DNA of 64,000 bases from Reichenbachiella versicolor (GCF_003171675.1 NZ_QFZQ01000009.1:124001-188000), one strand, 5' to 3'; positions 16,343-24,255 are shown, numbered from the stretch's first letter. Made by a program: numbers and translations. The notes: generated by a model not told the origin, from the sequence alone.

Positions 16343-17266
16343 ATGTCTTACTTCAATAGTTCCTCAAATTTCATGAGTCTATTAGACTGTGACGAATACT
16401 TCGTTTCAGCTGAGTTGACGCCGCCTAGGCACTATGACTTGGCGGATTTCATGCGCAAAGCAGAAATTATTCATGAATATGTAGATGTAGTTCAAATCAA
16501 TGATCATCTGCTATCTAAGGCTCGGATCAACAACATCATCCCTGGTCAGCAGTGCCATCTCTCGGAGATGGAAGTAGTACTTCAGTTCTCATTAATTCAC
16601 AAAAACAAGATAGCCATTCAGGGGGATCTGTTAGCTATGGCAGCTTCGGGGTTAGAAAATCTTATCATCCTAGGAGGATACCCTTGCGCTATAGGTTCTG
16701 ATCCAGATGCTACCGAAGTACATGATTTGGATGCCATTGAAGCGATCAAAAAGATCAAAAACCTTACGGATTCAGGAGAAATGTTCAATGGTGAAATTAT
16801 CTCTCCACCACCTACTTTCAACATAGGTGCCATAGACTTTGCCTGTCATGGGCCTCATCTATCTAAAGGAGTAGATAGACTCGAACGTAAAATAGACGCT
16901 GGAGTAGATTTTATTCAATTACAAGCCATTTTCGAACTTGAGTCTGTCAATGAATGGATGAATGAGGTAGTGAGAAGAGGCTTAGAAAAAAGAGTGAAGT
17001 TCATAGGAGCAATATTTCCATTTGAAAATGCAGAGCGTCTTCATGCATTGACTCAGATCCCTGGATTAGATATACCACAGGATTTGATCACTAGACTGGA
17101 AAAGAACAACTGTCAAAAAGAAAGTTTAAGGATCACGAAGGAATTGGTGGCAGGGGTACGGCAAATAGAACCCATATCAGGATTACATATTCGTTCTATA
17201 GGAGCAGAAGAATGGGTGCCCAAGATTATAGAGCACTGTGGACTGAGAGGGGAAGTGGTGTATTAA
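16343..17266 (+). CDS. methylenetetrahydrofolate reductase-like protein at the end of the nit operon
   Basis: A protein of 307 residues with a MetF-like TIM barrel. FVSAELTPPRHYD stands for the family's [F]-x-[F/V]-E-x-x-PP strand with its catalytic Glu. LIILGGYPCAIGSDPDA sits at the LRGD-type flavin loop. LERKIDAGVDFIQLQAIFEL matches the family's K-x-x-AGADF-x-x-TQ-x-F-[DE] segment. It starts 1 nt after nitG and ends inside the palindrome at 17262-17314, so it belongs to the nit operon. The changed flavin and folate motifs suggest it is not the housekeeping MetF. A role in passing a one-carbon unit to or from folate in the nitrile pathway is inference. Confidence 0.82.
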   Translation: MSYFNSSSNFMSLLDCDEYFVSAELTPPRHYDLADFMRKAEIIHEYVDVVQINDHLLSKARINNIIPGQQCHLSEMEVVLQFSLIHKNKIAIQGDLLAMAASGLENLIILGGYPCAIGSDPDATEVHDLDAIEAIKKIKNLTDSGEMFNGEIISPPPTFNIGAIDFACHGPHLSKGVDRLERKIDAGVDFIQLQAIFELESVNEWMNEVVRRGLEKRVKFIGAIFPFENAERLHALTQIPGLDIPQDLITRLEKNNCQKESLRITKELVAGVRQIEPISGLHIRSIGAEEWVPKIIEHCGLRGEVVY

Positions 17267-17314
17267 CTATAACTAACTAGGTTACTTAAAGTAACCTAGT
17301 TAGTTATAGTTAAT
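17262..17314. repeat. perfect 53-nt palindrome, left RAYT-flanking REP-like element
   Basis: Two 26-nt arms (AACTAACTAGGTTACTT and its complement at the core) around a single central A. It contains the stop codon of the MTHFR-like gene (17264-17266) and of the convergent transposase gene (17310-17312), so both coding regions end inside it. It probably works as a bidirectional terminator. It is a sequence relative of the palindrome at 17939-17977. Confidence 0.9.
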
Positions 17315-17915
17315 CTTCGAGAGTTATTTCTTTTTCTATTTTTTCAATTTCGATTTCATGAAATTTTCGATATGTTTTTTCCCCACCAAACCAGTCTAAA
17401 ACATCCGTCCTCTCCAGCTTAGAGTTTTTAGATGCAGATAGGTGAGACCAATAGGATGAATGTGGGTAGTCTTTGAAATCTTGAGTTATACCGTGTAATT
17501 GAGGGTTTTGATGAATATAGGAGACTAATCTTGAATAATATGAGTCGTTCATGATAGCAATTCTTTTGAATGGTGTCTCAAAAAGAGATCCAGAGCGATC
17601 ATATACTTTGTTAATCGCTCTGGTGTAACTCTGTAAAAAGCTAGAGAAAGCATTGCTTACATACCACTCATAGCCTTTTTTAGTGTTTTTTGGAATACTC
17701 AATTCATATTCTTCTCTGACCTGAATAAGTAAGTGGTAGTGATTATCAAGTAAACAGTAAGCATAGGTTTTGACCCAAGGAAAAACATATTGAGCATACT
17801 TTTCTAGAAAAAAGTAATAGTTCTTGTCTTCGAAAAAAACTGGAGACTTATTGATTCCTCTATTGAAGATATGGTAAAACTTACCAGGCTCTAGAGGTGT
17901 TTTTCTGATTTCCAT
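17310..17915 (-). CDS. REP-associated tyrosine transposase (Y1/RAYT, IS200-like)
   Basis: A protein of 201 residues. The HUH metal-binding motif is present (CLLDNHYHLLIQV; His59-x-His61). The nucleophile is probably Tyr133 in RLVSYIHQNPQLHG. GKFYHIFNRGINKSPVF at the N-terminus is typical of RAYTs, which process single-stranded REP hairpins. The gene is solitary and apparently intact. It is flanked on both sides by palindromes sharing the core AACTAAC-[TG]-AGGTTACT, the arrangement expected of a RAYT with its substrate REPs. Active mobilisation is not shown by the sequence. Confidence 0.92.
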   Translation of the reverse strand: MEIRKTPLEPGKFYHIFNRGINKSPVFFEDKNYYFFLEKYAQYVFPWVKTYAYCLLDNHYHLLIQVREEYELSIPKNTKKGYEWYVSNAFSSFLQSYTRAINKVYDRSGSLFETPFKRIAIMNDSYYSRLVSYIHQNPQLHGITQDFKDYPHSSYWSHLSASKNSKLERTDVLDWFGGEKTYRKFHEIEIEKIEKEITLED

Positions 17916-17938
17916 GCTCTAAAACTAACCTAACTTCT

Positions 17939-17977
17939 TTAACTAACGAGGTTACTCAAAGTAACCTCGTTAGTTAA
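17939..17977. repeat. 39-nt palindrome, right RAYT-flanking REP-like element
   Basis: Perfect 18-nt arms TTAACTAACGAGGTTACT / AGTAACCTCGTTAGTTAA with loop CAA, 24 nt upstream of the transposase start. Compared with the left palindrome, the T-A pair in ACTAGG/CCTAGT becomes G-C in ACGAGG/CCTCGT. Both arms change together, so pairing is kept. This argues for selection on, or replication through, the folded form. Confidence 0.88.
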
Positions 17978-18021
17978 CATGACACACTTAACTGAATAGA
18001 CCCCACATTTCGTTGAACAGA

Positions 18022-18242
18022 CTCGCAAACTTTCGCGAAAGCTCCCTGTAGTCTGCAGCGCCACGTCGCGAACTCGCGAAACTCTCCTGCACATTGCAGC
18101 TTTGCGTCGCGAATCCGCGAAAACACCAAACAATCTGCATGGGCTCGTCGCGAATCCGCGAAAACGTCATGTAAAGTGCAGCACCATGTCGCGAACTCGC
18201 GAAAACTTCCTGCAGGCTGCACGAGCCTGTCGCGAACTTGAG
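18022..18242. repeat. tandem array C: 41-bp units
   Basis: Unit starts at 18065, 18106, 18147 and 18188, with a partial unit at 18229 and a diverged one at about 18022-18064. The spacing between successive CGCGAA motifs is exactly 41 bp. Consensus: GTCGCGAA-[CT]-[TC]-CGCGAAAAC, a variable 8-10 nt, then CTGCA and a variable tail. All minus-strand frames stay open across it only because the unit lacks stops; 41 bp rotates the frame each time, so it is not a coding repeat. It lies between the RAYT right palindrome and the vanW-like gene. Confidence 0.88.
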
Positions 18243-18328
18243 TGCCTCTACATATCGGCTTGAGGTCATCGTAAGAAGGTAGGTCAGCCTACTTTGACTG
18301 TTTAGATATCATATGATAAGCTAGTTAG

Positions 18329-19147
18329 TTACTCACTCAGGAGAGGCTCATACATCATTATAGCATGATTTTCTACAACCACTTCATCACTTATGAGGTT
18401 TTCATGTTCATCAGTGATTTTTCTACTTAGCCTGTTGTGTCGAGTGTAGCCACCCCAGAACTGGTGCTTGATTTCATGATAATCTTCATAGACCTTATAC
18501 TGGTCAGTTTGCTTTCTTTCCGAACGAATTTCTCCATGAAGCCGCTCTTCACTCAAGAACAAGTTGAGCTGGTACGCTTGATCAGTGTCATTACGAAACT
18601 GTAGGTCTACATAGTTGTAGGAAAGTGTAGCCCCACTACCAAAAGGAAGCTTACGGTTCACATCGGGAAAAACATCAAAACCATGTCGCCAGCGCTCAGT
18701 CACTGTCAGAGGTGTATGTAGCAGCATCCAATAAAGAAGGTTTCCCAACTGGCATAGCCCACCTCCATAGTCATATCCTATCTGTCCATTGCTCAGGACA
18801 AGCCCTTTTAAGTACCCTCTTTTCTTGGAAGGATTTCCGACTAAGTACCAAAGAGAGAAAGTTTGCCTAGGATGGATAACAATCCTGTTGATCTGTTTGA
18901 TTGCCAATCTTAGGTTTGTGATTTTGTTGTACTGATACTGCATGTCGACATCCTTAAGAGGTCTTAGCAGCATTGAGCTATGCTCTATCACTATATTTTG
19001 AATCAACTCTTTCCGCTGTTCCTTGGAGAAATGTTTAGCCTCCTTGATCCATCGAAGCCTTCTTTTGAATATGAAATATCGCTTACCTAAGAACTTTCTT
19101 AGCTTTCCTCTTTTTTGGGGTTTCTCTACTTGATTTGTACCAGTCAT
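18329..19147 (-). CDS. VanW-family protein
   Basis: A protein of 272 residues with the VanW core: FSLWYLVGNPSKKRGYLKGL, then GYDYGGGLCQLGNLLYWMLL and a conserved RWRHGFDVFPD. VanW proteins are named after a vancomycin-resistance cluster, but their function is not established. The N-terminus is very basic (KPQKRGKLRKFLGKRYFIFK) and no signal peptide is evident. Its stop codon lies next to CTAGTTAGTTACT, a half-copy of the RAYT palindrome. No other glycopeptide-resistance genes are adjacent on this strand. Confidence 0.85.
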   Translation of the reverse strand: MTGTNQVEKPQKRGKLRKFLGKRYFIFKRRLRWIKEAKHFSKEQRKELIQNIVIEHSSMLLRPLKDVDMQYQYNKITNLRLAIKQINRIVIHPRQTFSLWYLVGNPSKKRGYLKGLVLSNGQIGYDYGGGLCQLGNLLYWMLLHTPLTVTERWRHGFDVFPDVNRKLPFGSGATLSYNYVDLQFRNDTDQAYQLNLFLSEERLHGEIRSERKQTDQYKVYEDYHEIKHQFWGGYTRHNRLSRKITDEHENLISDEVVVENHAIMMYEPLLSE

Positions 19148-19472
19148 TAGTTTGTTTTATCTCAGAGAGATGACTTGTTAGATTACTATTTTGACTCTGA
19201 GTAGAACATGATAAAGTCCCGAAGATAATCCGAATACCCACAGCCATGAATCGATAAGTCTTTCAAACTTAAATAATCATGACCATAGGAAGTTTTGATT
19301 GACTTATTTTACTTCGCAAACGCCTCTACTCGCTTTGAAAACGGAAGTGATTCCTATGATTACTCTTAGAGTCAGAACACAAGGGGTGAAGATGAAATGA
19401 TAAGCTTATTATGATAAAGTAAGACTCATTATTATTATATGCTAAATGATCTTTGGACATAAACTTTCACAA
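19148..19472. other. intergenic stretch with weak inverted repeats
   Basis: No gene is seen. A separated inverted repeat CATAGGAA (about 19274) / TTCCTATG (about 19352) and two TGACTCT-like segments suggest an old imperfect inverted structure. The right 80 nt must carry the promoter of the gene at 19473; GATCTTTG at about 19449-19456 is a 7/8 match to the -7 consensus. Confidence 0.4.
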
Positions 19473-20942
19473 ATGAAAAATCTAATTCCTTTCTTATTGG
19501 TAACAATACTACATATCACAGCCACTGCGCAGATAGTTCAGCTAGAGGGATTGTATGCTACTTCTACCGCATTACCCCTTGAAGAAAACGCTGTAGACAA
19601 CTTGTTCGATGATGATATAGAGGAACCAGTGACCTACTGGCGTACTATGAAAGGTGCAGGACCCAACGAAGGAATCATGATGTACTTTTCTGAGCCTACC
19701 TACATCGGTAGTCTAGAAATAGATGAAGAAGTAGGTGCTGAATACGCTACTAAAATCATTTATGAAGTATATGGGGATGGAAGAAGTTTTGGTTCGACAA
19801 TAAGAGACATGGGAGTGAGCAAGAATATTGATCAAGAGCTTACCTCACTTTATATAAAAATAGCAGACTGTGAGGAAGTAAAGTCTATAGAGCAGGTAAT
19901 CGGAGATAAGACTCATCATAGATCGATTTTCGACGCTGATAAGTCGGTCTCTATATCCGAAATTTATATGTATGGAAAAGATGACTCACGTTATAAAATA
20001 CTTCCTCCTAAGACTGTCAAAGGTAAAATAGAATCTTCTTCCAGCTTGACACCCGCACTGGCATATGGTGCCACCAACTTGATGGATTCCAAAAAAGAAT
20101 TTGGTTGGGCTGAAGGTAGTAATGGAAATGGCATCAATCAGAAGTTGACATTCACGACAGACGAAGAGATTACAATTTCAGCGATCAAAATATGGAACGG
20201 GTATCAGCGATCACCTTCACACTACAAGAGTAATACCCGTCTAAAAAGTTTTGAATTTGGTCTAGGAGACGGGACAGGAGCTACGCATATGATCAAGGAT
20301 GAAATGTCCTCTCAAATAGTCAAGCTCAATGCGCCAATAACGGGACGTAAATTCACACTAACTGTGAAAGACATATTTCCAGGATCTAAATACCAAGATT
20401 TGGTGATCAGTGAGCTCAAATTCTTGGATGGAGATCAGCATATTATCATTTCAACCGATGCAGAAGAAAAACGCATTCGAAATACCCAGGCAAATTCGAA
20501 CGCGATACTGGATAGATATATTGATAGAAATATCAGTGTTTATGCTACGGCTGAAAAACATAAAGAAACTGAAGGAGGATATTTTTATGAAGACTTTTGG
20601 AAGCAAAACAGTTTAATACTTCGCTCCAACAACACCTTTGTCATGTATGAAAGTGAAGAGTATTCTGTGGGGGAATACCGTGAAAAGGATGACTATGAAA
20701 ACTCTAATTATGAATCCAAAGAGATCATAGCAGATGGAAACTGGGAATTGAAAGAATCAGGAGACGACTATGTCAAGGTAAGAATCTTTGGAAAGATCTT
20801 TACCCCTACGACCAGAGCTGAACTTTACCACGGTGATGTGACTTCTGCTAATGTTCGGATCTTTCAAGATAAGCTCACACTGACCAAGCAAAAAGTTTCA
20901 GGTGAGAGATTTGTAGAGGATATAGTAGTAATCGGAAACTGA
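19473..20942 (+). CDS. secreted protein with NADase-type glycan-binding (discoidin-like) domains
   Basis: The ATG at 19473 (MKNLIPFLLVTILHITATAQ) is preferred over the upstream one at 19446 because it gives a clean signal peptide. The 489-residue product has an N-terminal jelly-roll segment (about 25-160; VDNLFDDDIEEPVTYWRTMK). A second module (about 185-310) follows, with ALAYGATNLMDSKKEFGWAE, KIWNGYQRSPSHYKSNTRLK and ISELKF. This is characteristic of the glycan-binding domain attached to NADase-type proteins. The C-terminal ~130 residues (from about 350) are unrecognised and beta-rich. It heads a likely four-gene operon with genes 2 nt apart or overlapping. A cell-surface sugar-binding role is inferred. 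Confidence 0.78.
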   Translation: MKNLIPFLLVTILHITATAQIVQLEGLYATSTALPLEENAVDNLFDDDIEEPVTYWRTMKGAGPNEGIMMYFSEPTYIGSLEIDEEVGAEYATKIIYEVYGDGRSFGSTIRDMGVSKNIDQELTSLYIKIADCEEVKSIEQVIGDKTHHRSIFDADKSVSISEIYMYGKDDSRYKILPPKTVKGKIESSSSLTPALAYGATNLMDSKKEFGWAEGSNGNGINQKLTFTTDEEITISAIKIWNGYQRSPSHYKSNTRLKSFEFGLGDGTGATHMIKDEMSSQIVKLNAPITGRKFTLTVKDIFPGSKYQDLVISELKFLDGDQHIIISTDAEEKRIRNTQANSNAILDRYIDRNISVYATAEKHKETEGGYFYEDFWKQNSLILRSNNTFVMYESEEYSVGEYREKDDYENSNYESKEIIADGNWELKESGDDYVKVRIFGKIFTPTTRAELYHGDVTSANVRIFQDKLTLTKQKVSGERFVEDIVVIGN

Positions 20943-20943
20943 T

Positions 20944-21564
20944 ATGAACAAACAAGCCGTCATAATTATCTGTACTGTATGTCTATATGCTACAGCCACT
21001 ACTACAGCATGGAGTCAAGAAGGGAGTTTTGTAAAACTAGAAGCGTTGGACACTACCTTTCGCTATGATATGAGGTATGCTACAGCTAACAATTTTTTGA
21101 AGGAAAAAGTATATAAATGTGCAGACTGTATCATCAGAGAAGAAGTCGCAAGGTCACTGATACAGGCTAACAATTACTTCAAAACCAAAGGGCTTAGAAT
21201 CAAGTTTTATGATTGCTATCGACCATTGGATGTCCAGAAAAAGATGTGGGAAGTCATGCCCAACTCTAGCTATGTAGCCAATCCTAAATACGGATCGATC
21301 CACAATCGTGGAGGAGCAGTAGATATCACACTAGTAGACCAGGCAGGCAAGGAACTAGACATGGGGACGGACTTTGACTATTTCGGAGAAAAAGCCCATC
21401 ATGCCTATAGTGACTTACCCGCTCAGGTGATTGAAAACAGAAAGCTATTGAAGGTAGGCATGATGAAATTCGGATTTACGCCCATCAGAAGTGAATGGTG
21501 GCATTACAACTTTGGTACTGCTAAGAAATATGCCGTTTCAAATTTCCAAGTAGAGTGTCAGTAG
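20944..21564 (+). CDS. D-alanyl-D-alanine dipeptidase (M15D, VanX/DdpX-like)
   Basis: A protein of 206 residues with a signal peptide (ending about residue 25, TTTAWSQE). The zinc site is complete: SIHNRGGAVDITL (S-x-H-x-x-G-x-A-x-D) and SEWWHYNFG (E-x-x-H). The substrate-pocket Arg is probably in FYDCYRPLDVQKKMW. It hydrolyses D-Ala-D-Ala in the periplasm, most likely for peptidoglycan recycling or nutrition. The start lies 2 nt after the preceding stop. Confidence 0.9.
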   Translation: MNKQAVIIICTVCLYATATTTAWSQEGSFVKLEALDTTFRYDMRYATANNFLKEKVYKCADCIIREEVARSLIQANNYFKTKGLRIKFYDCYRPLDVQKKMWEVMPNSSYVANPKYGSIHNRGGAVDITLVDQAGKELDMGTDFDYFGEKAHHAYSDLPAQVIENRKLLKVGMMKFGFTPIRSEWWHYNFGTAKKYAVSNFQVECQ

Positions 21565-23021
21565 TGTTACAAATAAGAACATGGCTATCCTATCATTGGT
21601 TTAGCCTATTCCTATTTTTCATATCCTTTCTATTTCGATTTTACACCTACCACAGTCACTCATCGTTCGCCAACGGCTGGGATGCATACTTCTATATCAT
21701 TCAAATCAAATCTTATATAGAAGAGGGTGCCATGCACTCTAATCGACTTTCCCTTTTTTATCCCTTACTCCTAGGAGTATACTACTTAGTACAGGATTAT
21801 GAATTGACCTATCAAACCATATCAGCATTGATAGTTGGCCTTTTTTCTCTCCAGCTATATCGACTAGCAGCGATTCAAAATCAAAAATCAGATGCTAAAT
21901 ACCTAGTAGCTGGTATTGCGTTATTCAGTCCTATGCTCACCTATGTAGGAGCACAGTTCCCTAAAAACCTTTTGGGGTTTATAGGGCTACTCTTCCTCTT
22001 AGAGTTCCTATTTAAAAAGCAATATGTAAAAGTCGCCCTGATTTTCTTAGTCAATTGTTTCATACATAAAATGACAGCAGGGCTTTCTATCGTACTAGTG
22101 GCTTTGTTTTTAGTCTTTAGGTTATTGCCTGCATATTCGAGGTATCTGTTCCTTGGAGGCATGGCTTTTCTAGCACTATTAGTAGTTTTTCCAGAGCTTT
22201 TAGCTTCATTTAGTTTTGACCGAGAAGGGTTTGCATTTAATCAAGCTTCCATTCCTAGTCTATCTTTCATAGAGCTAATGAAAGAGTCAATTTCAATTTC
22301 GTGGACTACTGAAATTGTATTGATCAACCTGTTATTCTTAGTGATACTCATCATTGCGATAGTCAAAGAAGAGACCTCTTATTACTGGTATGTCACATTC
22401 GGTCTATTTATTCTTTTGACCTTGCCTATTTTGGAGTGGTCACCTACGAGTCTCTCTTACCGTCTTTTGATGGGCTTTGTTATTATAGGTTCTCTTACCT
22501 TGTCTTACTTCAGGTTTCAAATTCGGACATGGATGAAGTATATCGGGTTCCTGCTGATGATAGTAGGTGGTGTACATACAGCTATAAGGTATCCATCTGA
22601 TAAGCTGGACCCTCCCTATAATAAGTATAAAGTCTTGACGAAAAAGATTGAGGCACTTGGTGTAGAACCCGAATTACTGATTGTTCACAAGTCATTTGCA
22701 GAGTACTACACATTTAGAACGGGAAAAGACGCACTACCGTGGTTGCCGGAGTATGAACTCCCCACTTCACGACTTTGGCGAATAGCTTATGGAGTCCCCG
22801 TGAAAACAATTTATTATTATTCAGGGGAAATATTTGATTTAAATCATAAGGTTTTTAAGATTAGCCCTTGGTACTCAATGATAAGAGAGGATATTTGGAG
22901 ATCCTTTATGCATAATGTCAAAGAGGATGATACCGAATTGTATAACGAACTAAACACTTGGAGAAACCCTAATACTATACGACCAAGCTATTTGATCCAG
23001 GATAAAAATCTAGTCAAATGA
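21555..23021 (+). CDS. polytopic membrane protein, GT-C-like
   Basis: A protein of 488 residues starting with GTG at 21555 (or GTG at 21564), overlapping the dipeptidase stop. There is no in-frame ATG nearby. About eleven to twelve hydrophobic helices occupy residues 10-360, and a soluble C-terminal domain follows (about 365-488). An early FANGWDAYFYIIQIKSYIEE segment with acidic residues between helices 1 and 2 resembles lipid-linked glycosyltransferases of the GT-C fold. Transfer of a sugar at the outer face of the inner membrane is inference. The next gene overlaps by 4 nt. Confidence 0.7.
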   Translation: MSVVLQIRTWLSYHWFSLFLFFISFLFRFYTYHSHSSFANGWDAYFYIIQIKSYIEEGAMHSNRLSLFYPLLLGVYYLVQDYELTYQTISALIVGLFSLQLYRLAAIQNQKSDAKYLVAGIALFSPMLTYVGAQFPKNLLGFIGLLFLLEFLFKKQYVKVALIFLVNCFIHKMTAGLSIVLVALFLVFRLLPAYSRYLFLGGMAFLALLVVFPELLASFSFDREGFAFNQASIPSLSFIELMKESISISWTTEIVLINLLFLVILIIAIVKEETSYYWYVTFGLFILLTLPILEWSPTSLSYRLLMGFVIIGSLTLSYFRFQIRTWMKYIGFLLMIVGGVHTAIRYPSDKLDPPYNKYKVLTKKIEALGVEPELLIVHKSFAEYYTFRTGKDALPWLPEYELPTSRLWRIAYGVPVKTIYYYSGEIFDLNHKVFKISPWYSMIREDIWRSFMHNVKEDDTELYNELNTWRNPNTIRPSYLIQDKNLVK

Positions 23022-23623
23022 AAAACACTTTATCTACCGATCTCAACCTCCTAAAAAGTAACTTTTCAAAATACGTCGAACTAACAGATGCCGCTTGGGA
23101 GACCATTAGTTCTGCATTCCTAAGTCGAGATATAGCTAGACGCGAATTTGTTCTCAAGAAAGGAGAGATCTGTCGGATGGAGGGTTTCGTCATCGAAGGC
23201 TGTTTCAAAGTCTCGACGACCGATCAAGAAGGAAAAGAATCTATACTCTACTTCGCAGCGGAGGACTGGTGGCTCATGGAGATTGATAGTTTTTTGAATG
23301 CTACGCCTTCTGAGTTGTATATACAGGCGCTAGAAGACAGTAGAGTTTTATTCATCAGCAAATCGGATAAAGAAGAGCTCTATACAAAAGCTCCAGAAAT
23401 AGAGCGTTTATTCAGAATCATGGCACAGACAGCTGTAGCAGCTTGGCAGAGACGTGTCGTCCGAAACCTCAATTGGAGTGCTGAAAAACGATACAGTCAC
23501 TTTCTAGATACATATCCAAACATCGCTAAGCGCGTCACCAATAAGGATATAGCCAGTTACTTAGGTATTACACAAGAATTCGTCAGCAAACTCCGCAAAA
23601 AGAGAATGAAGGAAGGCAAGTAG
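23018..23623 (+). CDS. Crp/Fnr-family transcriptional regulator
   Basis: A protein of 201 residues with an N-terminal cyclic-nucleotide-binding-type beta-roll (about 25-125; REFVLKKGEICRMEGFVIEG; EDWWLMEIDSFL) and a C-terminal winged HTH (about 155-200; VTNKDIASYLGITQEFVSKL). The conserved cAMP-binding Arg/Glu pattern is not evident, and there is no Fnr cysteine cluster. The effector is therefore unknown. It overlaps the upstream membrane protein by 4 nt (ATGA), so it probably regulates its own operon. Confidence 0.87.
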   Translation: MKNTLSTDLNLLKSNFSKYVELTDAAWETISSAFLSRDIARREFVLKKGEICRMEGFVIEGCFKVSTTDQEGKESILYFAAEDWWLMEIDSFLNATPSELYIQALEDSRVLFISKSDKEELYTKAPEIERLFRIMAQTAVAAWQRRVVRNLNWSAEKRYSHFLDTYPNIAKRVTNKDIASYLGITQEFVSKLRKKRMKEGK

Positions 23624-23751
23624 AAGCCCGTTTCTTGAACTAGTTCAATGTTTTTCTAATAGAACCAGACAAGCTTTGTGATCGGATCAAATCATAAACC
23701 TTGTTATAGGCTTGATTTTACATCAAAACTCTATTTGAAAATATACCAAAC

Positions 23752-24240
23752 ATGAAACTAGTTTATTTCAATTTCTTCGCTACAGCTATGTTGCTTAGCT
23801 CATTTATAGGATATGCTCAAGAGCAGCTTCCAGGAGATATTACAGCAGACCAAGCGCAGTTAATCGTAAATGAAGCCAACCGTCTTTCTAAAAAAGAAGG
23901 AGTAGTAGTTAATATCGCAGTTGTAGATGCTGGAGCCAACTTAAAGTCATTCTTGAGAATGGATAATTCCTATCTAGGAAGCATTGATGTAGCCATCAAG
24001 AAGGCTAAAACAGCCAGATATTTCAATGCACCTACTGGTGAAATTGGCAAAATCGCACAGCCGGGTGGAGCTATTTATCACATAGAACATTCCAATGATG
24101 GACTAATCACTTTTCCAGGAGGAGTTCCGATTTACAATTCAGCAGGTTATATTATAGGAGCAATTGGTATCAGCGGAGGTACTATAGAGCAGGATCATGA
24201 CATTGCTACTGCTGCATCCAAAATCATTTTGAAGAAATAA
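23752..24240 (+). CDS. secreted GlcG/HbpS-like (DUF336) protein
   Basis: A protein of 162 residues with a signal peptide (cut near residue 23, YAQEQ). The DUF336 core is clear: VNIAVVDAGANLKSFLRMDN, IDVAIKKAKTARYF, PGGVPIYNSAGYIIGAIGIS and GGTIEQDHDIATAA. Family members bind haem or other small ligands (HbpS) or occur next to glycolate/diol catabolism genes. It is the first of three genes for secreted proteins spaced 15-23 nt apart, so a shared extracytoplasmic role is likely. The ligand is not deducible. Confidence 0.87.
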   Translation: MKLVYFNFFATAMLLSSFIGYAQEQLPGDITADQAQLIVNEANRLSKKEGVVVNIAVVDAGANLKSFLRMDNSYLGSIDVAIKKAKTARYFNAPTGEIGKIAQPGGAIYHIEHSNDGLITFPGGVPIYNSAGYIIGAIGISGGTIEQDHDIATAASKIILKK

Positions 24241-24255
24241 GATAAGCCCATATTT

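Noticed and set aside
17974-18269. 82- and 93-aa open frames on the minus strand across array C
   Set aside because: They are open only because the 41-bp unit lacks stops; the unit shifts frame at each step, so no peptide repeat is kept.
18329-21564. Glycopeptide-resistance cluster (VanW plus VanX-like)
   Set aside because: The two genes lie on opposite strands, there is no vanA/H ligase or VanRS pair, and Gram-negative M15 dipeptidases normally serve peptidoglycan recycling.
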